Shown here in pieces: positions 1 to 7,257 of a DNA stretch of 32,364 nucleotides. Source of the stretch: an uncultured Gammaproteobacteria bacterium (GTDB lineage Bacteria; Pseudomonadota; Gammaproteobacteria; Steroidobacterales; UBA11654); contig CACPJA010000013.1 of NCBI GenBank assembly GCA_902634075.1, positions 1-32,364 on the forward strand, written 5' to 3'. Position numbers and translations under genes: made by a program. Each line of letters starts with the position of its first letter. The stretch's first letter is position 1. The notes under the pieces are model-generated. The model ran no database searches and was not told the origin of the DNA. It worked only from the letters and a program-made list of their open reading frames with translations.

Positions 1-327
1 AACTAAAGCCCCAGATACTTTCAATTCATTCGTCTCAAAACCTTTACCTATATCCCACATTAAATGCCGAATACCGTTCAATGAGTGGTAAAAGAAAGCA
101 AAACTTAAGGCTAGAAAGAAGAGCTTTATAATAATGTGATTTGAGAATCTAACAAATAATGTATAAGCAGAATCACCTAAACCTAAAGAGATTAACCATA
201 TTGAAAGAAATACCCCGCCAAAACAAAGGGTGAACCCAGAAAATCTATGCATTATCGATAAGGTGTTAGTAACCTGCCACTTGTATATAGTCAAGTGAGG
301 AGATAAAGGTTCATTATTTTTGCTCAT
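1..327 (-). CDS. sdhC: Succinate dehydrogenase cytochrome b556 subunit, N-terminal 109 residues (3' end outside window)
   Basis: Membrane anchor subunit of succinate dehydrogenase (complex II) that helps bind haem b and ubiquinone. I translated the minus strand from the ATG at 327; the frame stays open for 109 codons to the window edge, so the C-terminus is missing. The N-terminus has the family signature SPHLTIYK, then LSIMHRFSG, giving the Ser24 and Arg28 that match quinone-site Ser27 and Arg31 of E. coli SdhC. FYHSLNGIRHLMWD follows, where His81 matches haem ligand His84. Two membrane segments are visible, about residues 30-50 and 64-82. The rest of an sdh operon presumably lies to the left. 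It is divergent from ygfZ; in E. coli ygfZ also neighbours an SDH-related gene (sdhE), which fits. Confidence 0.93.
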   Translation of the reverse strand, partial: MSKNNEPLSPHLTIYKWQVTNTLSIMHRFSGFTLCFGGVFLSIWLISLGLGDSAYTLFVRFSNHIIIKLFFLALSFAFFYHSLNGIRHLMWDIGKGFETNELKVSGALV

Positions 328-420
328 ATCTTGGTAAGATTTTTATTGATGAATTATACTTTATCTGGAATAACGGAACAGTTACTTTTTACAATTCGAG
401 CATAATATTTAGAAAGATTT
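328..420. promoter_or_regulatory. Divergent sdhC / ygfZ promoter region
   Basis: This 93-bp spacer separates two divergent genes. On the minus strand a perfect TATAAT lies at 358-353, giving a transcription start near 346 and a short sdhC leader; no convincing -35 box is found 16-18 bp upstream. On the plus strand CATAAT at 401-406 could be the ygfZ -10 box, which would leave a very short leader. Both are sequence matches only. Confidence 0.4.
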
Positions 421-1209
421 ATGAAAACATTAGAACATCTATCAGTATTAAAAATTAGTGGAGATGATGCTACCGAGTTTCTGCAAGGTCAAATGACACA
501 AGACACCGGCGAACTAAATGATGATCAAATACATCTGACATCCTTCTGCAATCCGCAAGGCAGAATCATTGCAACTTCTTTAATACAATATTGGAATGAA
601 GCCTACTATCTTATTCTAAGTTCTGATCTAATTGATGATCTTGAAACCCATCTTCAGCGCTATATTCTCAGGTCAAAAGTCACTGTAGAGCAAAGCGAGA
701 GAATGGTATTCGGCATTTATACAAATAACTCTGTCAGCAATCAACAATTGTTTAAATCACTTTCGAATGATTCAGAAAGAATGTTAGCACTTGCAAATCA
801 AGTGCCTGAAAACATTGATGACTTTATTGCAAGCGAAGAATGGATTCAGTGTGATATTAAAAAAAAGATACCAATAATTACCAAGGAGAGCTCTCAAAAA
901 TTTATTCCTCAAATGCTCAATTTGGATATTTTAGATGCAGTCAGTTTTTCAAAAGGTTGCTACACGGGTCAAGAGGTTATAGCAAGAGTTCAACATAGAG
1001 GTAAAATTAAACAACGAATGTTTATAATAAATGATGAGAACCAAAGTCATATTCCAATTGGTTCAGAAATTCAAAATGAATCAAAGAAAGTTGGAACTGT
1101 TGTTATTTCTGCATTGATCAATGAAAAATCTACTAGTCTTGCTGTAATTAATACTTCTGATTCTGGGAATCAATTGAATATAAGGAATAAAGGAATCGTC
1201 CTCTTATAA
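421..1209 (+). CDS. ygfZ: Folate-binding YgfZ / CAF17-type Fe-S cluster assembly protein
   Basis: YgfZ is a tetrahydrofolate-binding GcvT-like protein that helps assemble or repair [4Fe-4S] enzymes such as the tRNA methylthiolase MiaB. The diagnostic motif KGCYTGQE is present, with the essential Cys at residue 180, followed by VIARVQHRGK. The N-terminal ISGDDATEFLQGQMTQD and FCNPQGRI segments are also typical. At 262 residues it is shorter than E. coli YgfZ (326), with the C-terminal barrel domain reduced. It stands alone on the plus strand and converges on the transglycosylase gene with only 11 nt between stops. Complex II carries several Fe-S clusters, so the place beside sdhC makes sense. 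Confidence 0.93.
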   Translation: MKTLEHLSVLKISGDDATEFLQGQMTQDTGELNDDQIHLTSFCNPQGRIIATSLIQYWNEAYYLILSSDLIDDLETHLQRYILRSKVTVEQSERMVFGIYTNNSVSNQQLFKSLSNDSERMLALANQVPENIDDFIASEEWIQCDIKKKIPIITKESSQKFIPQMLNLDILDAVSFSKGCYTGQEVIARVQHRGKIKQRMFIINDENQSHIPIGSEIQNESKKVGTVVISALINEKSTSLAVINTSDSGNQLNIRNKGIVLL

Positions 1210-1220
1210 AAGTTGATTGC

Positions 1221-1838
1221 TTATTTTGTTTCCTGATTTTCTTCACAAATATAATATCTTCCCCAGTCACCATATATAGACTGATGCTCATAGATTATCT
1301 TCCTGGCATAGTTTCTATTTTCAATGATGGCCCAATCTGCCCTTTGGCTAAAATTCTCAACATTATTCCACCATTTTTGTGGGTTACCTCCACGTGACTT
1401 TGTTAGTTTTTTATCTCTATTTAACCAAGTAAGACCTCCATTATATGAACTCAAAACCATTGCCCATTGTTCACATTCATTTTCAGATGAAATCCTCTCA
1501 TACAACCAATTGTCATAGAGCAACATTGCTCTCATGGACCATTTCGGATTGTATACATTAGCTCTTTTTAACTCTGGATAGACATCCACTATCCAATCAG
1601 CTGTACTTCGAGTAAATTGACTTAGGCCTTCGGCATACTTACTTTTCGCAAGATGATTCCATGAACTTTCTTGGTGTATTTGAGATGCAAATAAAGGAAT
1701 CGGAGCATTTAAGCCCCAAACAATTCGAGAATGCCTAATTAAGTCTCTTTTGTATTTAAGACTAGATCTTGGTGCTTCAGCATTGAGTTGAGGAATAATA
1801 AGAAAAAAAATAAGAAAAGTGACAAACAGTCTTATCAC
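1221..1838 (-). CDS. Lytic transglycosylase (SLT domain), phage-endolysin type
   Basis: Predicted to cut the glycan strands of peptidoglycan. Residues 1-20 form a signal peptide (Phe/Leu/Ile-rich core, then QLNAEA), so the enzyme should reach the periplasm. The SLT fold shows QIHQESSW with catalytic Glu57, AEGLSQFT, and SSYNGG. The middle and C-terminal parts (CEQWAMVLSSYNGG, ENRNYARKIIY) resemble, from memory, endolysins of Mu-like and Bcep-type phages and integrative elements rather than the large housekeeping MltC/Slt enzymes. Its ATG overlaps the stop of the upstream holin-like gene (ATGA), so the two are translationally coupled in the usual phage order. No other phage gene is nearby. Catalytic class is confident; the lysis role is inference. 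Confidence 0.82.
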   Translation of the reverse strand: MIRLFVTFLIFFLIIPQLNAEAPRSSLKYKRDLIRHSRIVWGLNAPIPLFASQIHQESSWNHLAKSKYAEGLSQFTRSTADWIVDVYPELKRANVYNPKWSMRAMLLYDNWLYERISSENECEQWAMVLSSYNGGLTWLNRDKKLTKSRGGNPQKWWNNVENFSQRADWAIIENRNYARKIIYEHQSIYGDWGRYYICEENQETK

Positions 1839-2119
1839 AATGCCATGGAGATACCCAATATGGTACCAAAAATAATAATCGCCCTTCTAATTGCAATTGA
1901 AGCCCTAATAATTGGGTCCTTTTCTATTTTATCAATCACTCCTGGCCTCATATGTGGAAATAACAAATAGTCTATCCAATAGCCAAGGATTGCCGCCAAT
2001 GAAACTAAACTTGCTTTGAATATAATCACGGGAATCTGAGCTGGGCTGATTATGAAAACCATCCCTAAGAGTAATAATGTAACTAAAACAAATAGAGATC
2101 TATTAATTGGATTTTGCAT
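1835..2119 (-). CDS. Putative holin, small three-span membrane protein
   Basis: A 94-residue hydrophobic protein with three predicted membrane spans at about residues 8-26, 29-51 and 70-94. The second span and its exit (LAAILGYWIDYLLFPHMRP) and the later IRRAIIIFG match my memory of a putative holin family that precedes SLT-domain endolysins in Mu-like phages and integrative elements. Holins make pores that let endolysins reach, or act on, the wall. It lies 17 nt downstream of lysS and its stop overlaps the start of the transglycosylase. Codon and base use look like the neighbours, so any transfer is old. The function is inferred from topology and pairing. Confidence 0.68.
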   Translation of the reverse strand: MQNPINRSLFVLVTLLLLGMVFIISPAQIPVIIFKASLVSLAAILGYWIDYLLFPHMRPGVIDKIEKDPIIRASIAIRRAIIIFGTILGISMAL

Positions 2120-2136
2120 GGGTTACTCCTTTAAAA

Positions 2137-3627
2137 CTATTTATTTCTCATATGAGGGAATAACAAAACATCTCTTATTGAAGGTTTATCAGTGAAAATC
2201 ATCGTTAACCTATCGATCCCCACCCCGAGACCTGAAGTTGGCGGCATTCCATATTCTAATGCTTCTATGTAATCTTCATCGTAAACCATAGCCTCATCGT
2301 CTCCACTATCTCTTTCCTTGACCTGATCCTTAAAACGTTGTGACTGATCATCGGGGTCATTTAATTCATGAAATCCATTTGCCAATTCTCTTCCTGCTAT
2401 AAAGAACTCAAAACGATCAACCAACCAAGGGTCCTCATCATTAGCTCTTGATAAAGGAGAAACATCTTTTGGATAAGCTGTAATAAATGTGGGTTCAATC
2501 AAATGCTCTTCAACTGTTTTCTCAAAGATCTCTAATAGTAGTTTTCCAGCTGGCATGTCTTTACTGTTTTTGATCTTAAGTTTCTTACAAACTCCCAATA
2601 GATAGTGCTGATCTCTTAATTTTTCTCGATTCATATCGGGATTAAATTCCATCACTGATTCCTCTAGAGTAATTCTTTTATATGGACCCGATAAATCATA
2701 CTCCTTATCCTGATATGTAATTGTTGTAGAGCCATATAGACCTTTAGAAATTTCTATAACCATTTCCTCAACCAAGGTCATGATCTCCTCATAAGAGGCA
2801 AATGCTAAATAAAGTTCTAGCATTGTAAACTCGGGATTGTGTTGGGTGGAAACGCCTTCGTTCCTAAAGGAACGATTGATTTCATAAACTCGATGCATAC
2901 CCCCGACAACCAAACGCTTCAAATAAAGCTCAGGTGCAATTCGAAGATAAAAATCCTTATCCAGAGTATTGTGATGAGTAACAAATGGTCTAGCAATAGC
3001 ACCGCCTGGGATTGGCTGCATCATTGGTGTTTCAACTTCAAGGATTTCTTGTTCGTTTAGATACTTTCTTATGGTAGTAATAATTTTTGATCGATTTTCA
3101 AAAACATCCCTACTCTCATCAGACATAATCAAATCGAGATATCTCTTGCGATATCTGGTTTCGGTATCTGTGAGACCATGGTATTTCTCCGGCAAGGGTC
3201 TTAACGATTTTGTGAGCAACTCAATTTCATTAGCATTAATAGTTAGTTCATCGGTTTTAGTTTTAAATAATGTTCCTTTGACCCATAAAATATCGCCGAC
3301 ATCATAGGTTTTAAACTGTTCATAGAGTTCTTCAGAAACATTCTTTGAATTAATAAATATCTGAATAGAGCTTGTTCCGTCTTTAATTTTAGAGAAACTG
3401 GATTTACCCATAATCCTCTTAGCCATCATTCTTCCAGCAATGGCTACCTCTTTATTAAGATTTTCAAGATCCTCTTTACTGGATTCTTCGTGGTTGTTAT
3501 TTAAGTCAATACAATAACTATCAATGGGAATGGGTTTAGGAAAATTAAATCCTGACTCTCTAAGTGAGCTAAGTTTAGATCGCCTTTCTTTAATGAGTTT
3601 ATTCTGATCTTCTTTTTTTTCTGACAT
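2137..3627 (-). CDS. lysS: Lysyl-tRNA synthetase, class II
   Basis: Charges tRNA-Lys with lysine using ATP. Full length at 496 residues (E. coli LysS is 505). The N-terminal OB-fold anticodon-binding domain covers roughly residues 60-160 (AGRMMAKRIMGKSSF). The class II core has motif 2 as RSFRNEGVSTQHNPEFT and motif 3 as GLGVGIDRLTMIFT; ELANGFHELNDP binds substrate. The gene begins 11 nt after the prfB stop, the same prfB-lysS pairing as in E. coli and many other gammaproteobacteria, and is followed closely by the holin-like gene. Confidence 0.97.
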   Translation of the reverse strand: MSEKKEDQNKLIKERRSKLSSLRESGFNFPKPIPIDSYCIDLNNNHEESSKEDLENLNKEVAIAGRMMAKRIMGKSSFSKIKDGTSSIQIFINSKNVSEELYEQFKTYDVGDILWVKGTLFKTKTDELTINANEIELLTKSLRPLPEKYHGLTDTETRYRKRYLDLIMSDESRDVFENRSKIITTIRKYLNEQEILEVETPMMQPIPGGAIARPFVTHHNTLDKDFYLRIAPELYLKRLVVGGMHRVYEINRSFRNEGVSTQHNPEFTMLELYLAFASYEEIMTLVEEMVIEISKGLYGSTTITYQDKEYDLSGPYKRITLEESVMEFNPDMNREKLRDQHYLLGVCKKLKIKNSKDMPAGKLLLEIFEKTVEEHLIEPTFITAYPKDVSPLSRANDEDPWLVDRFEFFIAGRELANGFHELNDPDDQSQRFKDQVKERDSGDDEAMVYDEDYIEALEYGMPPTSGLGVGIDRLTMIFTDKPSIRDVLLFPHMRNK

Positions 3628-3638
3628 TCTCTATTTTT

Positions 3639-4734
3639 TTAGATACCTTCTTTGAGGCTCGCTTCTAGAAATTTATTTATATCACCGTCCAGTATAGCTT
3701 CTGGATTACTGGATTCAATTTGCGTTCTTACATCTTTGACTCTCGATTGATCCAAGACATAAGATCTAATCTGGCTTCCCCATCCAATATCTGCTTTTGT
3801 GTCTTCAAGTGCTTGGGCTTTTTCTAAACGTTTTTGATGCTCTAACTCAAAAAGTCTAGCCCTCATTTGTTTCATTGCTGTGGCTTTATTCTTATGTTGG
3901 GACCTATCATTTTGACACTGAACAACAGTTCCACTAGGAAGATGAGTTATTCTTACGGCTGATTCAGTGGTGTTGACATGTTGACCTCCTGCTCCACTGG
4001 CCCGATAAACATCAATACGAAGATCGCTAGGATCGAGATCAATTTCAAAGTTATCTTCAATTTCAGGTGAGACAAAGACTGCGGCGAAAGAGGTGTGTCT
4101 TCTATTACCAGAATCAAACGGTGATTTTCTTACTAAACGGTGCACACCAGTTTCAGTTCTAAGCCAACCGAATGCAAAATCCCCTGAAATATGAATTGTT
4201 GCGCTTTTTATTCCTGCTACTTCCCCCGCGGATGTTTCAATTAAATCAGCTTTGAAACCATTGGATTCGCACCAACGCAAATACATTCTTAAAAGCATGT
4301 TCGCCCAATCTTGAGCCTCAGTCCCGCCTGAACCTGCCTGTATATCAAGAAAGGCGTTCGAGGTGTCCATTTCGCCTGAAAACATCCTTTGTACTTCCAA
4401 TTGACCAATTTCTTGATCACAAACTTGTAACTCTTTGGTTAATTCTTTAAGGGTATCCTCGTCATCCTCATTAATAGCCAAGTCAAATAGCACCTCTGCA
4501 TCTTGAAGACGATTCGATATTAATTGAATAAGATTGAGTGTTTTCTCTAATGAAGACCGCTCTTGATTTAGTTTTTGAGATAGCTCCCTATCGTCCCAAA
4601 CTTCAGGATCATTTAAAGATTCCAGGATTGCATCAAGTCTAGATCTTTTAGTCTCATAGTCAAAGGTACCCCCTAAGTGAGGTAAACCGATCATTTAGTT
4701 CTGTTAATAATAATTTTATCTGTGCATCGTCCAT
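3639..4734 (-). CDS. prfB: Peptide chain release factor 2, expressed through a programmed +1 frameshift
   Basis: RF2 releases peptides at UGA and UAA codons. The uninterrupted frame begins at 4694, but that start is spurious. The family N-terminus begins at ATG 4734 ([10 protein letters not shown]...), reads 24 codons to CTT, meets in-frame TGA at 4662-4660, and shifts +1 to continue with GAC at 4661. Joining 4734-4663 and 4661-3639 gives 364 residues, against 365 in E. coli. The specificity tripeptide SPF (in RKSPFDSG) and the catalytic GGQ (SGAGGQHVN, near residue 250) are intact. The ATG follows the stop of the upstream nuclease gene by one base, so translation is probably coupled. Confidence 0.97.
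4660..4674 (-). promoter_or_regulatory. prfB: RF2 programmed ribosomal frameshift site
   Basis: Reading the minus strand, AGGGGG (4674-4669) is an internal Shine-Dalgarno-like stimulator, followed by TAC, then the slippery CTT and stop TGA with C as the next base. This equals the E. coli prfB site except for TAC in place of TAT. In the known mechanism, low RF2 lets ribosomes pause at UGA and slip +1 to make RF2, while abundant RF2 terminates there. Autoregulation is inferred from the preserved sequence. Confidence 0.96.
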
Positions 4735-4735
4735 A

Positions 4736-5422
4736 CTAATCTCTCGAATCACTGTTTATTATGTCATATGTTTTTCTCAAATCTATGAACTGCTGAATAT
4801 AGTCAGAAGGTCTTTTAATGAAGACTTGGGTTCCTAGATTTTCCAATGCCACTGCAATAACTATTTTATTAATGGTAATTTCTGTTAACTCCTCAAACAT
4901 CTGGGCGTATGCAGAGGATTGCATAAAGTAATTATCAATCCATTGTTCCTTTTTTGGTTTAGAGCTCGTTTTAAAGTCAATTACAGCTAATTCACCGTCC
5001 CATTCAGCAATCAAATCAACTCTACCTCCAACCCTTAAGTTATGACTGTATAAAGGCGCTTCAATCGCTCTTACCATGCCTACATTTTGATCTAGTACTT
5101 CTGATAAAGATTCGAACATTTGATATGAGTTACTTTTAGGTTCATCAAAAAGCTTTTCCTGCGAGAACAATTCGTTCTTTAAATATAATTCAGCTAACCT
5201 ATGAACCTCGTTACCTCTTGATGTTGCTGCTTTAGTGATTTGATCTGCCTTCTCTTCTCCAATTCTTTGGCGCCAAGCCAAGATACCATCTTTAGCTAAG
5301 ATGCCTGTCACAGAGGTCACAGAAGGATATGAATCCCCGTCAGGAGTTTTATAAAAACGCTTCCCATCTTCCATTGTCGTTTGGAGTTCTCGAAATTTTA
5401 TAAGCTCATGATTGAAAGACAT
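4736..5422 (-). CDS. PD-(D/E)XK nuclease of the MGME1 / phage RecB-like exonuclease type
   Basis: Predicted metal-dependent DNA exonuclease. The catalytic core is GRVDLIAEWDGELAVIDFKT, with Asp136 and the Asp149-x-Lys151 pair, followed by the QSSAYAQMFEE helix carrying the conserved Gln-x-x-x-Tyr. Upstream lie YPSVTSVTGIL, WRQRIGEEKADQI and SRGNEVHRLAE with His74 of the RecB-type helix. This motif order is that of mitochondrial genome maintenance exonuclease 1 and of RecB-like exonucleases of marine T4-like phages, as I recall them. At 228 residues it is nearly a bare nuclease domain with no helicase part. It sits directly upstream of prfB. Its substrate and physiological role are unknown. 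Confidence 0.75.
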   Translation of the reverse strand: MSFNHELIKFRELQTTMEDGKRFYKTPDGDSYPSVTSVTGILAKDGILAWRQRIGEEKADQITKAATSRGNEVHRLAELYLKNELFSQEKLFDEPKSNSYQMFESLSEVLDQNVGMVRAIEAPLYSHNLRVGGRVDLIAEWDGELAVIDFKTSSKPKKEQWIDNYFMQSSAYAQMFEELTEITINKIVIAVALENLGTQVFIKRPSDYIQQFIDLRKTYDIINSDSRD

Positions 5423-5489
5423 AGTTTTTTGGCTGAGTATGTATAAGGGGTCTATTTAATTAGATTGTTTATAGTCATAATGATTGTAT

Positions 5490-5855
5490 ATGAATGAAAT
5501 AAATAACTCATTAATAGAAGCCAGAGGCCCGAATAAAATTAAATTTAAAGGGAAATGGTTTACTAGCAGTTTTATAATTCTTAACAATGAGGTCATAGAG
5601 CCGTGGGAACATTCTGAAGTCATTGGTTTTGATATTGATGATTTTTCCTTAGCTTTAAAAAATCAATCTGAACTCGTCTTATTAGGCACTGGCGATCTGC
5701 AAATCTTTCCAAAAAACTCCATACTTACCCAATTACTTAAAGAAGGTATTGGAGTTGAGGTTATGGATACTGTGAGCGCCTGTCGAACATTCAATGTTCT
5801 TACATCAGAATATAGAAGTCCTATGGCTATGCTAATAATAGAAGCTAATCTTTAG
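5490..5855 (+). CDS. Mth938-domain protein (DUF498 / NDUFAF3-like)
   Basis: A small alpha/beta protein of the Mth938 fold. Visible features are FTSSFIILNNEVIEPW, then the LLGTGDLQIFPKNSILTQLLKEGIGVEVMDTVSACRTFNVL region that typifies the family. Eukaryotic relative NDUFAF3 assists complex I assembly; the bacterial role is not established. A TTG at 5484 is in frame, but ATG at 5490 is a better start and gives 121 residues. It is the only plus-strand gene between 1.2 and 30.9 kb, divergent from the nuclease gene and convergent with the YqaA-type gene. No strong promoter could be assigned in the 61-bp upstream spacer, though CATAAT lies at 5476-5481. Confidence 0.8.
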   Translation: MNEINNSLIEARGPNKIKFKGKWFTSSFIILNNEVIEPWEHSEVIGFDIDDFSLALKNQSELVLLGTGDLQIFPKNSILTQLLKEGIGVEVMDTVSACRTFNVLTSEYRSPMAMLIIEANL

Positions 5856-5922
5856 GCAATCTCGATATGAGGAAATAGAGAATTAACAAAACAGCAAAAA
5901 AGATTAATATTTTACTTAGCAT
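5845..5922 (-). CDS. Possible 25-residue single-span membrane peptide
   Basis: A short frame on the minus strand starts at ATG 5922 and ends with TAG at 5845. It encodes MLSKILIFFAVLLILYFLIS followed by RLPKD: one hydrophobic span with a basic C-terminal end. It begins 6 nt after the YqaA-type stop and its 3' end overlaps the end of the convergent Mth938 gene by 11 bp. The ribosome-binding site is poor. It could be a real small membrane protein, the remnant of a longer one, or chance; AT-rich DNA readily yields hydrophobic short frames. Confidence 0.3.
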   Translation of the reverse strand: MLSKILIFFAVLLILYFLISRLPKD

Positions 5923-5928
5923 CTCAAA

Positions 5929-6510
5929 TCACGATTTAAATAATAAATAGAGAAAGAATAAGGCAATTATAAAATAGCCAATCTTATCAATATTTCTAAC
6001 AATAGCATCCATACCTTTCTCGCCACCAATTTTTGCTGCATAAGCTACCAAATAAAATCTCGCGCCCCTTGAAATAGTCGCAGCGATTACAAAGACAAAG
6101 AAATTCATCTTCATTGCACCAGCCATGACTGTAAAGACTTTAAATGGGATAAGTGTAAAGCCAGCGATTAAAATGATTGCCGAACCCCAAGTTGAAAATA
6201 ATTCCACTGCCTGATTGTAATAGCCCATTAGATTGAAAGTATGCATCAAGCCCATAGCATAATCGATTGCAAACAAACCGATAAAGAAGCCTAGACAACC
6301 TCCTATAACTGAAGCAATTGTGGTTACATTAGCATAGAGAAATGCCTTATTAGGCCTTGCTAATGTCATTGGGGCTAGAATTACATCCGGCGGAATGGGG
6401 ATAATGAACCAAGCTTCGATAAAGCTCCAAAAAAATAAGAAATAAACAGCTAAAGGCTTTGCAGCTTGTTTAAGGACATAGTCCAGTGATGATGCAAAAA
6501 AACTTTTCAT
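5929..6510 (-). CDS. YqaA-type DedA / SNARE-associated family membrane protein
   Basis: Integral inner-membrane protein of 193 residues with about five hydrophobic segments. Family hallmarks are the reentrant segment FIIPIPPDVILAPM near residue 35, the glycine-rich SVIGGCLGFFIGLFA, and GFTLIPFKVFTVMAGAMKMNFFVFVIAATISRGARFYLVAYAA, whose Arg residues are conserved in DedA proteins. DedA proteins take part in lipid flipping and envelope homeostasis; the YqaA branch has no firm role. In Pseudomonas and relatives this gene lies in surE-pcm-yqaA-nlpD-rpoS. Here it follows surE directly by 3 nt, pcm is absent between them, and nlpD and rpoS do not follow. Confidence 0.85.
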   Translation of the reverse strand: MKSFFASSLDYVLKQAAKPLAVYFLFFWSFIEAWFIIPIPPDVILAPMTLARPNKAFLYANVTTIASVIGGCLGFFIGLFAIDYAMGLMHTFNLMGYYNQAVELFSTWGSAIILIAGFTLIPFKVFTVMAGAMKMNFFVFVIAATISRGARFYLVAYAAKIGGEKGMDAIVRNIDKIGYFIIALFFLYLLFKS

Positions 6511-6513
6511 CTT

Positions 6514-7257
6514 CTAAAAATCAGCAATCCAATTTTGGAGACTTTTTATTTGTGTTTTATCTGTAAGATCAGTTGTCAATGGTGTGATTGAGACTAAATT
6601 ATTTTCTATGGCATGGAAATCAGTGTCTTCTTGGTTATCTTCTGCAGGAGGTGGTGGACCTATCCAGTGAATCTCATCACCATAAGCATCGATATTGCCA
6701 TTGGAAGGGTCTGGCATTGCCCTTCTACCTAGTTGCGTGATCGCATAACCTTGAATATCTTCTTTTGGGATATCGGGAACATTAATATTGAGCACTGCTT
6801 GATTCTTTAAATTTTTTATATGGTCCCTAACGATGTCTGACATAACCTCGATAGCTGTGTCCATATAATTGGGCTTTAGATTTGTCACTGAGGCAGCCAA
6901 ACAGGGTATACCACTAAACCGACCTCCCATTGCAGCCCCTACTGTACCTGAATAAAGAACATCATCACCTAAATTAGCTCCATGATTTATTCCACTAATT
7001 AAAATATCTGGTGTTTCATCTAGAACTCTTGTTAAGGCTAAGAACACACAATCACTAGGGGTCCCATTCACATAATAAGAATTATCTTCAAACTTTCTTA
7101 TTCTGAGAGGGTTTTTTAAAGTTAATGAACTGCTTGCACCACTGCAGTTGTTCTCAGGAGCTACAACTGTCACATCCGCAAATTGCCTAAGTGATTCAGC
7201 AAGGCCTGTTAAGCCCTTTGAATAGTATCCATCATCATTAGATAAAAGAATTTTCAT
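6514..7257 (-). CDS. surE: 5'-/3'-nucleotidase SurE
   Basis: Metal-dependent nucleoside monophosphate phosphatase, also active on short polyphosphate, linked to stress survival. Length 247 is normal. Motifs: MKILLSNDDG with metal ligands Asp8 and Asp9, VVAPENNCSGASSSLT, VNGTPSDCV, and SGINHGANLGDDVLYSGTVGAA. The start codon abuts the stop of the enoyl-CoA isomerase-like gene (TAAATG), so coupling is likely. The usual neighbours truD and ispD-ispF upstream and pcm downstream are missing. Confidence 0.96.
   Translation of the reverse strand: MKILLSNDDGYYSKGLTGLAESLRQFADVTVVAPENNCSGASSSLTLKNPLRIRKFEDNSYYVNGTPSDCVFLALTRVLDETPDILISGINHGANLGDDVLYSGTVGAAMGGRFSGIPCLAASVTNLKPNYMDTAIEVMSDIVRDHIKNLKNQAVLNINVPDIPKEDIQGYAITQLGRRAMPDPSNGNIDAYGDEIHWIGPPPPAEDNQEDTDFHAIENNLVSITPLTTDLTDKTQIKSLQNWIADF

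Noticed and set aside
1221-2119. Complete prophage remnant around the holin-endolysin pair
   Set aside because: Flanking genes ygfZ and lysS are intact housekeeping genes; no integrase, attachment repeat, structural gene or phage regulator is present.
3639-4694. prfB as a plain 351-residue gene starting at ATG 4694
   Set aside because: The residues before FDYETK do not match RF2, while the frame from 4734 ends at the canonical frameshift site. The true product is 364 residues.
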